A stretch of DNA of 21,601 nt, from positions 1 through 21,601 of the forward strand of contig CALFKA010000162.1 in the NCBI GenBank assembly GCA_937880545.1, in the 5' to 3' direction. The translations under genes and the position numbers were made by a program. Below, piece after piece: positions 7,246 through 15,380 of the stretch. The DNA comes from an uncultured Clostridia bacterium. GTDB lineage: Bacteria; Bacillota; Clostridia; Peptostreptococcales; Acidaminobacteraceae. Numbering within the stretch: position 1 is the first letter of the stretch; the number at the start of each line of letters is the position of its first letter. The notes beneath the pieces were generated by a model. The model saw nothing but the letters and a program-made list of their open reading frames with translations, did not search any database and was not told the origin of the DNA.

Positions 7246-8199
7246 TTACTCGAATAGGGTACAGGCTACCCAATGGCCCGGCTCAACTTCTTTGAGCTCG
7301 ATGTCACGATTCAAGCATCGTTCGCTGGCATGGGCACATCTGGGGGCAAATCTGCAACCCGGGATCGGATTAATAGGACTGGTTACTTCTCCTCTCAGCA
7401 CTTTTTTGGGTTTACCGCGGTTCCTGAGATTGGGCGCAAGAATCGCATGCAAGAGGGCAATAGAATATGGGTGAAGCGGATTGGCAAAGAGCTGTTTTGC
7501 ATTTGCTCTTTCAATACACTGACCGATATACATGACGACAATTTCATCACTTATATGCTTAACCACACTTAGATCATGGGTGATAAATAAATAGGAAAAG
7601 TCTTTTTGATCCTGTAGATCCATCAAGAGATTCAGGATTTGCGCTTGAATAGATACATCCAGCGCCGATACCGGCTCATCACACACGATGAACTCCGGCT
7701 CTAATATTATTGCCCTGGCCAGCCCAATTCTTTGCCTTCGGCCACCATCCAGTTCGTGAGGATAGGAGTTAATCAAACGGTTTGAGAGTCCTACCGTCTC
7801 CATCGTCTCCTCGATCTTTTGGCTTAGCTCCTCTCTGCTACCCTTGAATCCGTTGACCTTTAATGGCTCAGCAATGGTTTCACCGACTGTCATGCGGGGG
7901 TTCAATGAGGAGTAAGGATCTTGAAATATCATTTGTAGATCTCTTCTTGTATTTCTCATTTTGTTGACGTCATAATCAACAATATTCTCTCCCTTATAGA
8001 GGATCTCTCCGCTCGTTGGCTCGACCAGTCTCAGTATGGCTCTTCCTAAAGTAGACTTTCCACAACCCGACTCACCGACAACGCCAAGAGTCTGTCCCTT
8101 ATTAATACTAAGATTGATATTGTCCACAGCATGTAGCGGACCTTGGCTCGTATCAAAGTACTTTTTAAGATCTCTAATTTCAATTAAAGGCTGGCTCAT
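7246..8199 (-). CDS. Peptide ABC importer ATPase (DppF/OppF type)
   Basis: 317 aa, the second nucleotide-binding subunit of a dipeptide/oligopeptide importer at the inner face of the membrane. Walker A is GESGCGKS (42-49), Q-loop MIFQDPYSSLNPRMTVGE, Walker B FIVCDEPVSALD and switch His FITHD. The C-terminal oligopeptide-ATPase extension has NPLHPYS and a Cys-containing segment (CRFAPRCAHASERC) typical of the family. The signature motif reads LDGGRRQR where LSGGQ is usual. The start at 8199 has GGAAGGAAAG before the ATG and overlaps the end of the other ATPase gene by 20 nt; a longer in-frame start at 8241 lies deeper in that gene and is unlikely. Nickel or other small ligands cannot be excluded. 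Confidence 0.93.
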   Translation of the reverse strand: MSQPLIEIRDLKKYFDTSQGPLHAVDNINLSINKGQTLGVVGESGCGKSTLGRAILRLVEPTSGEILYKGENIVDYDVNKMRNTRRDLQMIFQDPYSSLNPRMTVGETIAEPLKVNGFKGSREELSQKIEETMETVGLSNRLINSYPHELDGGRRQRIGLARAIILEPEFIVCDEPVSALDVSIQAQILNLLMDLQDQKDFSYLFITHDLSVVKHISDEIVVMYIGQCIERANAKQLFANPLHPYSIALLHAILAPNLRNRGKPKKVLRGEVTSPINPIPGCRFAPRCAHASERCLNRDIELKEVEPGHWVACTLFE

Positions 8200-9208
8200 G
8201 CATCTTTCCTTCCAAGTCATCGCTATGCTTCGTGCGATCAAACAAGTGACACTTTATCATGTGGTTTGTCTTTTCATCGACGATATGATTGTCCGGCTCT
8301 TGAATCGTGCATATCTCCATGCACTCTTGACATCTGTCATGAAAATAGCAGCCCGTAGGCAAGTTCATAGGATCAGGCATCAACCCTTTGATGGGATTTA
8401 GCCTTTCTGCATCATTTTCTAAGTCTGGAATAGAACCAAAAAGGCCTATCGTATAGGGGTGATGGTTGGATGCTTCAAAAATATCCTCAATCGTTCCCAT
8501 TTCCACCACGGTTCCGGCATACATAATGGCTACTCTGTCACATATATCTGCCACAACCCCTAAATCATGAGTAATCAAGAGCATGGACGTGTTCAGATTT
8601 TCTTTTAGTTTTTTCATCAACTCCAAAACTTGCGCTTGAATGGTGACATCAAGGGCAGTTGTGGGTTCGTCAGCTAAAAGCAATTGAGGTTCACACGTTA
8701 ATGCCATGGCGATAACAACCCTTTGTCTCATGCCCCCAGAAAACTGGTGTGGATATTCATCTTTTCTACTTGTTGGCAGCCCAACCGTGGTCAAGATCTC
8801 ATCCACTCTGGCTTCTATTTCACTTTTCGTCATGTCTGCTCTATGCAGTTCTAGAACTTCAGCTATTTGATCCCCAATTTTAATGATGGGGTTTAAGCTT
8901 GTCATAGGGTCTTGAAAGATCATTGAAATTTTATCGCCTCTGAGTTTTCTCATATTTTGCTCAGAGCCAGTAACAATATCAAAGTCATTAAATTTAATAG
9001 AACCATCTTCTATGAGTCCTATTTTGTCTGGCAGCAACTTCAAGATACTCAAGGCTGTTGTTGTTTTGCCTGCCCCTGTTTCCCCTACGAGTCCTAAGGT
9101 CTCCCCTTTGTCCATGTGAAAACTAAGGCCATTAAGGGCTTGCACAACTCCTTCATCCGTTTTATATATAACACGTAAATTATCTATTTCCAGCAGCTTC
9201 TCACTCAT
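8180..9208 (-). CDS. Peptide ABC importer ATPase (DppD/OppD type)
   Basis: 342 aa, partner ATPase of the preceding entry. Walker A is GETGAGKT, Q-loop MIFQDPMTSLNPIIKIGD, signature FSGGMRQR (standard LSGGQ class), Walker B LLLADEPTTALDVT and switch His LITHD. The oligo-HPY extension has HHPYTIGL and a Cys-rich stretch (GCYFHDRCQECMEIC) resembling the Fe-S or metal-binding region in this family. I chose the ATG at 9208 with AGGAG 7 nt before it; the ATG at 9226 with GGAG 5 nt before it is about as good. It sits between permease DppC and ATPase DppF with short spacing, in the standard B-C-D-F order. Confidence 0.93.
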   Translation of the reverse strand: MSEKLLEIDNLRVIYKTDEGVVQALNGLSFHMDKGETLGLVGETGAGKTTTALSILKLLPDKIGLIEDGSIKFNDFDIVTGSEQNMRKLRGDKISMIFQDPMTSLNPIIKIGDQIAEVLELHRADMTKSEIEARVDEILTTVGLPTSRKDEYPHQFSGGMRQRVVIAMALTCEPQLLLADEPTTALDVTIQAQVLELMKKLKENLNTSMLLITHDLGVVADICDRVAIMYAGTVVEMGTIEDIFEASNHHPYTIGLFGSIPDLENDAERLNPIKGLMPDPMNLPTGCYFHDRCQECMEICTIQEPDNHIVDEKTNHMIKCHLFDRTKHSDDLEGKMHEPAFN

Positions 9209-9238
9209 GTTCATGCTCCTATTCATGGATTCTCCATA

Positions 9239-10141
9239 TTAGTTCTTTAACCTTGGGTCGAGGGCATCTCTTAAGCCATCCCCAATTAGATTTAATGCCA
9301 TCACGGACATGACAATGGCTATCCCAGGTATTATCACTAGATATTGATGACTACCCATGTAAGATTTTCCTTCCGCCAGCATGGATCCCCATTCCGGCAT
9401 GGGGGGTTTAATTCCTAAACCTAAGAAACTAAGGCTGGAAACATGAATGATCGCCCTGGCGATACTCAACGTCGCTTCCACTATGATAGGGCCTATAGCA
9501 TTTGGGATAATATGTTTGAGAATAATCCTTCTATCTCTCGTCCCGCAAGATCTAGCTGCTTCAATAAATTCCTGATTCTTAATGGAAAGAATAGATGATC
9601 TTACGATTCTTGAAAACCTGGGAACATATGAAATACTAATGGCGATTAGCAAGTTAATTAGGCCGGGCCCAAGTGCTGCAACAATCGTTATTGCTAGAAA
9701 AATCGACGGAAGAGCTAGTAAAACATCCATGAGTCTCATGAGAAGATTATCGATTTTTCCGCCATAATAACCAGCAATAGATCCGATCAGTACCCCCAGT
9801 ATGGAAGATATAAAGACACTGGCAAGTCCAACGGATAACGATATTCTTGCTCCGAATATAATTCTGGCAAAAACATCTCTTCCATAATGATCGGTTCCAA
9901 AAATATGCTCGCGGCTTGGTGACTGCAAACGAATGGGCATATTTTGTTTTATCGCATCTTGCTCATAGTTTGCCAACAAAGGGGCGACTATCGCGATAAC
10001 TATTAGTAAAATCAGCAGAAACAACCCTGCCATCGCGAGCTGACTCTTCTTATATCTCGTCCAGATAGAAGCTAACTGACTTTTTCTTTTTACCGTTTTC
10101 CGTCTTCCGGTTTCTTTCGTTCCCTCGTATACATTCATCAT
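9239..10141 (-). CDS. Peptide ABC importer permease (DppC/OppC type)
   Basis: 300 aa integral membrane subunit. A basic N-terminus precedes the first membrane helix (LAMAGLFLLILLIVIAIVAP), then the periplasmic-facing segment FGTDHYGRDVFARIIFGARIS that marks OppC proteins, and about five further helices. The cytoplasmic EAA loop FIEAARSCGTRDRRIILKHIIPN docks the ATPases. It ends with the typical GDGLRDALDPRLKN. Only one base separates its ATG from the stop of the DppB gene, and the ribosome site is weak (GCGGGTAG), suggesting translational coupling. Confidence 0.94.
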   Translation of the reverse strand: MMNVYEGTKETGRRKTVKRKSQLASIWTRYKKSQLAMAGLFLLILLIVIAIVAPLLANYEQDAIKQNMPIRLQSPSREHIFGTDHYGRDVFARIIFGARISLSVGLASVFISSILGVLIGSIAGYYGGKIDNLLMRLMDVLLALPSIFLAITIVAALGPGLINLLIAISISYVPRFSRIVRSSILSIKNQEFIEAARSCGTRDRRIILKHIIPNAIGPIIVEATLSIARAIIHVSSLSFLGLGIKPPMPEWGSMLAEGKSYMGSHQYLVIIPGIAIVMSVMALNLIGDGLRDALDPRLKN

Positions 10142-10142
10142 A

Positions 10143-11081
10143 TTAACTACCCGCTCGCTTTATATTAGATTTTAATCTTGGATCGATATACACATACAGG
10201 ATATCCACTATCAAGTTTATAATGCTAATAGCTATGGCGGAAAAGGTGATAGATGCGATCACTAAAGGTGTATTACTCGTCCTAATGGCATCTACTGTCA
10301 TGGATCCAATGCCGGGAATAGCAAACACACTCTCGATAATCATTCCCCCCCCGAGCATTGAACCGAACTCAACTCCTAATACAGTGATTATGGGCAGGAG
10401 AGCATTCTTAAGACCATGTTTTATAATCACACCGGATTCACTGGCTCCTTTTGCTCTTGCTGTCCTTATGTAGTCCTGTCTTATCACTTCTAACATACTT
10501 GATCTGGTCATCCTAACAACTACTGCGATGCCAAGTCCGGCCATGGCTATCGATGGCAACACAAAGTGTTTCCAAGTAGTAACGCCCGTAGCGGGCAGGA
10601 TTTTTAATTGTAGGGCAAAAAATAGAATCATCATAATCCCAAACCAAAACGAAGGCATAGAAGTCAGCAAAAAAGCGCCTATCAGGCTTACAGTATCTAA
10701 AAATGAATACTGTTTCACTGCTGAGATTATGCCGACGGGTATACTGAGAAAAGTCACGATTAAAATACTTCCCAAAGCCAATTTTAAAGAATGTGGAAGT
10801 CTGCCCTTTAACTCTTCCAGAACCGGCAGTCCACTCTTATACGAGGTGCCAAAATCTCCTCGCAAAGCATTTTTTACATAATTAAAGTACTTTACTAAAA
10901 ATGGATCATTGAGCCCCATTTCCTCTCTCAGGGCTTCAACAGATTCATTTGTCGCGCTATCCCCTAAAATATTTCTTGCCGGGTCGCCAGGAGTTAATTC
11001 TAAAATACCAAATATGATAAAAGATATTCCTAAAATAATTGGTATCATCATTAGAATTCTTTTTCCAATATACTTTCCCAT
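10143..11081 (-). CDS. Peptide ABC importer permease (DppB/OppB type)
   Basis: 312 aa membrane subunit. It opens with GKYIGKRILMMIPIILGISFIIF, the usual OppB first helix, then TPGDPARNILGD in the external segment, about six membrane helices in all, and the EAA loop YIRTARAKGASESGVIIKHGLKN. It ends YIDPRLK. I chose the ATG at 11081 because GAGAGG lies 6 nt upstream; the ATG at 11096 has only AGGA. It pairs with DppC to form the translocation path. Strong hairpins lie between this gene and the binding-protein gene. Confidence 0.94.
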   Translation of the reverse strand: MGKYIGKRILMMIPIILGISFIIFGILELTPGDPARNILGDSATNESVEALREEMGLNDPFLVKYFNYVKNALRGDFGTSYKSGLPVLEELKGRLPHSLKLALGSILIVTFLSIPVGIISAVKQYSFLDTVSLIGAFLLTSMPSFWFGIMMILFFALQLKILPATGVTTWKHFVLPSIAMAGLGIAVVVRMTRSSMLEVIRQDYIRTARAKGASESGVIIKHGLKNALLPIITVLGVEFGSMLGGGMIIESVFAIPGIGSMTVDAIRTSNTPLVIASITFSAIAISIINLIVDILYVYIDPRLKSNIKRAGS

Positions 11082-11103
11082 GTTCTGCCTCTCCATAAAT
11101 CCT

Positions 11104-11147
11104 ATGCTTTAACAAAGCATCTATAGGAAATACCTACAGATGCTTTG
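11104..11147 (-). promoter_or_regulatory. Two overlapping, mutually exclusive hairpins in the binding protein-permease gap
   Basis: Hairpin 1 (11113-11147): on the minus strand a 15-bp stem with one G-U pair closes a UAUUU loop. Hairpin 2 (11104-11120): ATGCTTT and AAAGCAT form 7 bp around a 3-nt loop, reusing the 3' arm of hairpin 1; with the following AGGA it can extend to a UCCU on the other side. No T-run follows hairpin 1, so a classic terminator is unlikely. Such stems after a binding-protein gene are known to protect its mRNA and raise its level above the permeases. The alternative pairing could also affect access to the permease ribosome site. Confidence 0.6.
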
Positions 11148-11165
11148 CCAATTAAGACTAAATTT

Positions 11166-11184
11166 AATAGACTTTCAGTCTATT
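11166..11184 (-). repeat. Perfect hairpin spanning the stop codon of the binding-protein gene
   Basis: AATAGACT and AGTCTATT form a perfect 8-bp stem around a 3-nt loop; the TAG stop lies in the 5' arm. It stands in tandem with the larger hairpin 19 nt downstream. Together they may block 3' exonucleases or slow ribosome release at the stop. Confidence 0.5.
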
Positions 11185-12709
11185 CCCAAGAATAATGGTA
11201 AATTTTATATACTGATGGTGAGTGAGGTATAACACCCTTTAGATTTTTGTTCGCAGCAATATCCGTCTGCAGAGCATATGTCGGGACAGTAAAGCATTCT
11301 TCCTTCCATAATTCGCATATTTCTTCATATGCCTTAATTCTCTCATCCGGATCTTGTGAAACTCTTCCTCTATCTAATAACTCATCCAATTGGTCGTTTC
11401 GAACATTGATAAAGTTTCTGCCGACATCTATCATTGAGCTGTGGTACAAAGAGTAAATGTGATCTGCGTCCGGATAAGCTGTCGATTGCTCCGTAACGGC
11501 CATTTCATAATTGTTGCCACTGATTACATCATCAAGATAGACACTGAATTCAACATCTTTAATGTCAAGCTCAATCCCTATTGCGCCTAACTGATCTTGC
11601 AGAATTTCGCCGGGTTTTTTGAAGTTTAGTGTCTCTGTTGCAGTAAATACTATCTTAAAGCCATCCGGGTAGCCTGCCTCTGCCAGTAATTCCTTTGCCT
11701 TCTCTACATCATATTCCCTGTTCTTAAAATCTGCAGGAAAACCAAAGGCTGTTGTTGAGATCGGTGTCTCAGCAGGTACACCATATCCTTCCACCGCACC
11801 TGCGATTAATGCTTCTTTATCAATGGCATGAGCGATGGCTTGTCTGACTTTTTTATTCGATAAAATCTCATGTTCATTATTCAAAACCACGTAGCAAGTA
11901 GACGCTGCGTTCGTCACATAATACTCGAGATTTTCATTCTCTTGCACTTTCTTAATGGCTGTATTTGGGATGTCAAACGTAAAGTCCACTTCACCATTTT
12001 CTAAAGCCATCACGGCGGTATCAGAATCCAGCATGATTCTAAACTCTATGTTCTCAATGGAAGCCTTGTCTTTATAATAATCATCAAAGGCTGTTAATGT
12101 AATGGAGTCTCCCGTTTTCCACTCTTTGAACTGATAAGCGCCGGTTCCCACTGGATGTCTTGCGAATGCTTCGGGGTCTTCTTCATATGCTTTTTTGTTG
12201 ACGATACCCATCTGTGCATTCGCCAGGCAGTATTCAATGGCCCCAAAGGGATGTTTCAGCTTTAGCAGAACGGTATTTTCATCGACCACAGAAGCAGAAT
12301 CCATGGCCGAGGTAATTCTTGAGGTCTGGGATGAACCTATAGCATTATTCAAGCTAAATGCGACATCTTCAGCAGTAAGGACATCGCCATTATGGAACTT
12401 TACATTCTCTCTAATATGGAAGGTAATCTCTGTTCCGTCATCAGAGTACTCCCATGTTTCTGCTAAACCTGGCACGAGTGTTCCGTCCGGCAGCCTGTCT
12501 ATCAGGTAGTCGTGAATTTGATAAACAACGGTATAAGCAAGTTGATCTGATGTTTTCGCACAGTCCAGAGTTTGAGGTTCACCATCGAACACATAGATCA
12601 GGTTATCCCTTTTATCTGATGAACTTTTTGTTTCTCCACCACATCCAGCCAATACTATTGCAACAATTAGCAAAAGGCTTAAAGTAAGTATAGATTTTTT
12701 ACGTAACAT
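11180..12709 (-). CDS. Peptide-binding lipoprotein of the ABC importer (solute-binding family 5, DppA/OppA type)
   Basis: 509 aa extracellular receptor. The N-terminus has two basic residues (RKK), a hydrophobic stretch and the lipobox LAGC with Cys23 as the lipid-modified residue. The mature part shows family-5 hallmarks: YVFDGEPQTLDCAKTSD, AETWEYSDDGTEITFHIRENVKFHNGDVLTAEDVAFSL and HPVGTGAYQFKEW. The start is the ATG at 12709 with AAGGAG 5 nt before it; the frame continues upstream to 12802 but that part is not protein-like. It is the first gene of the importer operon, behind a candidate sigma-70 promoter. Ligand (di- or oligopeptide, or another small solute) cannot be told from sequence; the aminopeptidase downstream favours peptides. 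Confidence 0.95.
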   Translation of the reverse strand: MLRKKSILTLSLLLIVAIVLAGCGGETKSSSDKRDNLIYVFDGEPQTLDCAKTSDQLAYTVVYQIHDYLIDRLPDGTLVPGLAETWEYSDDGTEITFHIRENVKFHNGDVLTAEDVAFSLNNAIGSSQTSRITSAMDSASVVDENTVLLKLKHPFGAIEYCLANAQMGIVNKKAYEEDPEAFARHPVGTGAYQFKEWKTGDSITLTAFDDYYKDKASIENIEFRIMLDSDTAVMALENGEVDFTFDIPNTAIKKVQENENLEYYVTNAASTCYVVLNNEHEILSNKKVRQAIAHAIDKEALIAGAVEGYGVPAETPISTTAFGFPADFKNREYDVEKAKELLAEAGYPDGFKIVFTATETLNFKKPGEILQDQLGAIGIELDIKDVEFSVYLDDVISGNNYEMAVTEQSTAYPDADHIYSLYHSSMIDVGRNFINVRNDQLDELLDRGRVSQDPDERIKAYEEICELWKEECFTVPTYALQTDIAANKNLKGVIPHSPSVYKIYHYSWE

Positions 12710-12887
12710 AAAAACTCCTTTTTCCTGATTGTGTTTATCTCCTAAGTGTCGTCTTTGTCCTTTTCCCTTCCTTAAATAAACCTCCTTGTAAATTAAGATC
12801 ATCAGAGATTAAGCTTATGATTCTATCTACAATGATAATATGTACTAGAGACGCAATTCTCTGACAATCCTTTTATCAATCGATAAC

Positions 12888-12916
12888 ATTCTATCATAGT
12901 TGACATGCCTGTTCAA
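12888..12916 (-). promoter_or_regulatory. Candidate sigma-70 (SigA) promoter of the peptide importer operon
   Basis: On the minus strand TTGAAC (12916-12911) and TAGAAT (12893-12888) are spaced by exactly 17 bases, matching TTGACA/TATAAT at 4 and 5 of 6 positions. The start would be near 12881, about 170 nt before the ATG. Confidence 0.5.
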
Positions 12917-13026
12917 ACCAACTTTCCCCTGCGTACTCACTGCACGAAACAGGAACTAGAAGAGATAGAATTCTCAGCTATGCTGATAAAAAATAGAGAT
13001 TTTCATGATTTTCCGGAGAGAATATA

Positions 13027-13065
13027 CAAAGAGCTACCAATACAATAATGTTTGATAGCTCTTTG
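13027..13065. terminator. Hairpin terminator after the M20 amidohydrolase gene, possibly bidirectional
   Basis: CAAAGAGCTA and TAGCTCTTTG form a 10-bp stem; in minus-strand RNA it extends to 14 bp (one U-G pair). The minus-strand tail (TATATTCTCTCC) is poor in T-runs. The plus-strand tail (GGTTTTCTT) is better, although no plus-strand gene is visible. It lies about 80 nt past the M20 stop and marks the border between the GC-richer and AT-richer halves of the window. Confidence 0.5.
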
Positions 13066-13145
13066 GTTTTCTTAGAAAGGGTAGAATTCTAATTTGGATG
13101 AGGAAAAATATTTTTGTATCAATTTCCCGATATCTTCAAGCTCAT

Positions 13146-14486
13146 TTACTTAAAGCGCTCGCCGATCCCTCCCCATTCACTCAGGTATTCTTCTTTTGTA
13201 TATAGGGGTTCAAATTCTTCGACAACCTTCTTGGCCGCTTCTGCTCCCTCATACAGAAGATCAATGACATCCATCACCAGGAGCTTTGCTGCTCCCAAGT
13301 AGGCAAGATCTCTATCGAGCAGGCGAAAATCACTGGCGTGGAATTTGTTGTTGCTGCCCCCCACCCGGAACTGGATCGCCGGAAGGATGGCACCCACGTC
13401 ACCGATATCGGAGCTGCCGGTCTCATGCCCGGAATCTTTTAATACATATTCTTCTCCGAAGAGCTCGACCATGTTTTTATAGGTTAAGTCTACCAGTAGT
13501 TCATTTGAGCGGACCGGGAGATAGCCGGGCAGTGTATCAATGATCACTTTTGCCCCTAAAGCGTCTGCGCCTGCCTTCCAGGAGCGGCTCACTTTTTCAG
13601 CCGTCTCCAAAATAGCAGGGAGGGTGGAGGCGCGGATCTGCGTCTCAATCTTGACTTCTCCCGGGATGACGTTGACGAGATCTCCTCCCTTTGTGATGAT
13701 CGGGTGCACTCGGACGAAGTCTTTTTCCTGGAAGGTCTCGCGCTGGAGATTGATCGCAAAGAGCCCTACTTGCGCGGCGGCGAGAGCGTTGATACCGCTG
13801 TGAGGCGCCATGCCCGCGTGGGCTTCTTTTCCTATATACGTTACCTCCTGACCGAGAAAACCATTCCAGCTCTCCCCGGCCATCGCCTTGAGAGGGTTCT
13901 CTTCATTGCCTCCACCGAAGGTGTGCTGCATGACAATGACATCGATGTCATCAAAGACCCCCAAGCGGATGAACTCCTGTTTTCCCGACATGAAGTGGAT
14001 CTTGCCTTCCTCAATCAGCGTCTTTCTATAGCCCAGCTCCACGAATTCCTCTGCGGGAACTGCGATAAGCGCTACATCCCCATCGAGGTCTTCTAAGATA
14101 TCCGTATCAGTCAGAGCATAGGCGACTCCGGCAAGAGCTGCCATCATGGCGTTATGCCCACAGCAGTGGGCTGCGCCCGTTTGCGGATCCGCATTAGGAT
14201 GCTGAGGAGATACCACAGAGTCCAGCTCTGCCATCACACCTACCGTGGCGGCATCACTTCTGCCCTTTAACTTTCCTTTCACCCCGGTGATCGCAATCCC
14301 TTCATCAAACGGAATGCCGAGTTCAGAAAAGACACGGGTCAATTTTTTTGCCGTCTTGAATTCTTTGTATCCCAGCTCAGGCTCACTGTAGATGTCGTCA
14401 CCGAGCGCCAGGATATCCTCTCTTCTTTTGTCGATCGCTTCGAGAGCGAGGCGTTTGAGTTCTTCCTTTGATCTTCTCTCTTTCAC
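13146..14486 (-). CDS. M20 family amidohydrolase (M20D, AbgB/aminoacylase-like)
   Basis: 446 aa metal-dependent amidohydrolase of the cytoplasm. Motifs seen are AELDS, HCCGHN (Cys109, His111), the Glu pair in VPAEEF (146-147), MQHTFGGG, the dimerisation-domain GKEAHAGMAPHSGINAL and a C-terminal KFHASDF. The closest family description is p-aminobenzoyl-glutamate hydrolase/N-acyl-amino-acid amidohydrolase. The start is GTG at 14486 with AGGAG 6 nt before it, 3 nt after the dioxygenase gene's stop, so the two are probably one transcript. It is a different lineage from the M20 gene at 2014: longer, CGHN rather than CGHH, and GC-richer. Confidence 0.9.
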   Translation of the reverse strand: MKERRSKEELKRLALEAIDKRREDILALGDDIYSEPELGYKEFKTAKKLTRVFSELGIPFDEGIAITGVKGKLKGRSDAATVGVMAELDSVVSPQHPNADPQTGAAHCCGHNAMMAALAGVAYALTDTDILEDLDGDVALIAVPAEEFVELGYRKTLIEEGKIHFMSGKQEFIRLGVFDDIDVIVMQHTFGGGNEENPLKAMAGESWNGFLGQEVTYIGKEAHAGMAPHSGINALAAAQVGLFAINLQRETFQEKDFVRVHPIITKGGDLVNVIPGEVKIETQIRASTLPAILETAEKVSRSWKAGADALGAKVIIDTLPGYLPVRSNELLVDLTYKNMVELFGEEYVLKDSGHETGSSDIGDVGAILPAIQFRVGGSNNKFHASDFRLLDRDLAYLGAAKLLVMDVIDLLYEGAEAAKKVVEEFEPLYTKEEYLSEWGGIGERFK

Positions 14487-14489
14487 TGC

Positions 14490-15293
14490 TTACTCCTCTT
14501 CTTCACTGACAGGCCACAGTACATAGGATGTCATGGATAATGATCCCATCATACGCACTTCGTTGAATACCTCTACTTTACTTTCTACGTCCGCTGCACC
14601 TAAAACATAATAGAGCGGATAAAAATGATCGGTGGTGGGAACGGCATAAGCAGCAGCCGGATGGTCTTGGTAGCGAAGCAGTACTTCCGACATCTTCAGC
14701 TCCACCGCATCTTTCACCCACAGATCAAACTGCTCCCCTTCCGGTGTTGCGTCCTCCATCTCCCATTCGATTTTGCGCAGGTTGTGGAGAATATTGCCAC
14801 TTCCCATGATGAGCCAGCCTTCTTCCGATAAGGGCTTCAGTTTTTTTCCAATCTCCATCAGCTCTTCCGGCGAAGCCTGCGCATCTACACTCAACTGTAC
14901 CACCGGATAAGGGGCCTCCGGAAAGAGATGCACGAGCACGCTCCAAGTGCCGTGATCTATGCCCCAGCTGTCATCCACCTTCACACTGCCGGGAAGGAGT
15001 TTCATCACTCTTTCTGTCAGTTCCTTAGAGCCTTTTGCCGGATATTTCACTTCATAGAGTTCTTTCGGAAAACCATAGAAGTCATAGATCTGCCTGGGTT
15101 GTGGCTCACTCTGCACAAAGAGTCCTTTGGTAAACCAGTGAGCCGACACGCAGAGGATGCCTTTTGGTTGCGGAAGACTTCCTCCTATCCTTTTCATCTC
15201 CTGTGTCAGTTCGTTGTCCTTTATGGCATTCATGGGGTTGCCGTGCCCTATAAACAAAACGGGCATTTTTATTGGATGTTTGTTTTCTTTCAT
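14490..15293 (-). CDS. ygiD: Extradiol dioxygenase of the YgiD/DODA (LigB) family
   Basis: 267 aa, close in length and motif order to E. coli YgiD (4,5-DOPA dioxygenase). Metal and active-site histidines can be placed: His17 in FIGHGNPMN, His52 in SAHWFTKG, His114 in GIDHGTW, His170 in GSGNILHNL and His223 in TTDHFYPL. The end MGSLSMTSY matches the family. Members open catechol-type rings with non-haem metal and oxygen. In an anaerobe the true role is unclear, and no catechol pathway gene is nearby. GGAGGAG precedes the ATG at 15293. It is followed 3 nt later by the M20 gene, and 87 nt separate it from the YeiH-type gene upstream. Confidence 0.93.
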   Translation of the reverse strand: MKENKHPIKMPVLFIGHGNPMNAIKDNELTQEMKRIGGSLPQPKGILCVSAHWFTKGLFVQSEPQPRQIYDFYGFPKELYEVKYPAKGSKELTERVMKLLPGSVKVDDSWGIDHGTWSVLVHLFPEAPYPVVQLSVDAQASPEELMEIGKKLKPLSEEGWLIMGSGNILHNLRKIEWEMEDATPEGEQFDLWVKDAVELKMSEVLLRYQDHPAAAYAVPTTDHFYPLYYVLGAADVESKVEVFNEVRMMGSLSMTSYVLWPVSEEEE

Positions 15294-15380
15294 CCTAACT
15301 CCTCCTGGAAATCACTGTTTCAGATATGCCCAATCGCTCGGGTGACAAACGCTTATACATCGCTTCTTCGCAAATGGCTT

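Larger units (their letters stand above)
12710..13145. other. Intergenic region: leader, promoter and terminator
   Basis: No gene is seen here. From right to left on the minus strand it holds the terminator-like hairpin after the M20 gene (13027-13065), a stretch without recognised signals (12917-13026), the candidate promoter (12888-12916) and a leader of about 170 nt before the binding-protein gene. The leader has small stems (TTATC/GATAA and AGAGA/TCTCT) and an unused GGAGG near 12784. No T-box, purine or other known riboswitch motif was recognised. Confidence 0.6.

Noticed and set aside
12710..12802. N-terminal extension of the binding-protein gene to 12802
   Set aside because: The extension is polar and basic and would bury the lipoprotein signal; AAGGAG with ideal spacing marks the ATG at 12709.
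13704..14096. A 130-codon open frame on the plus strand
   Set aside because: Antisense shadow of the M20 gene in a GC-richer region; no ribosome site seen.
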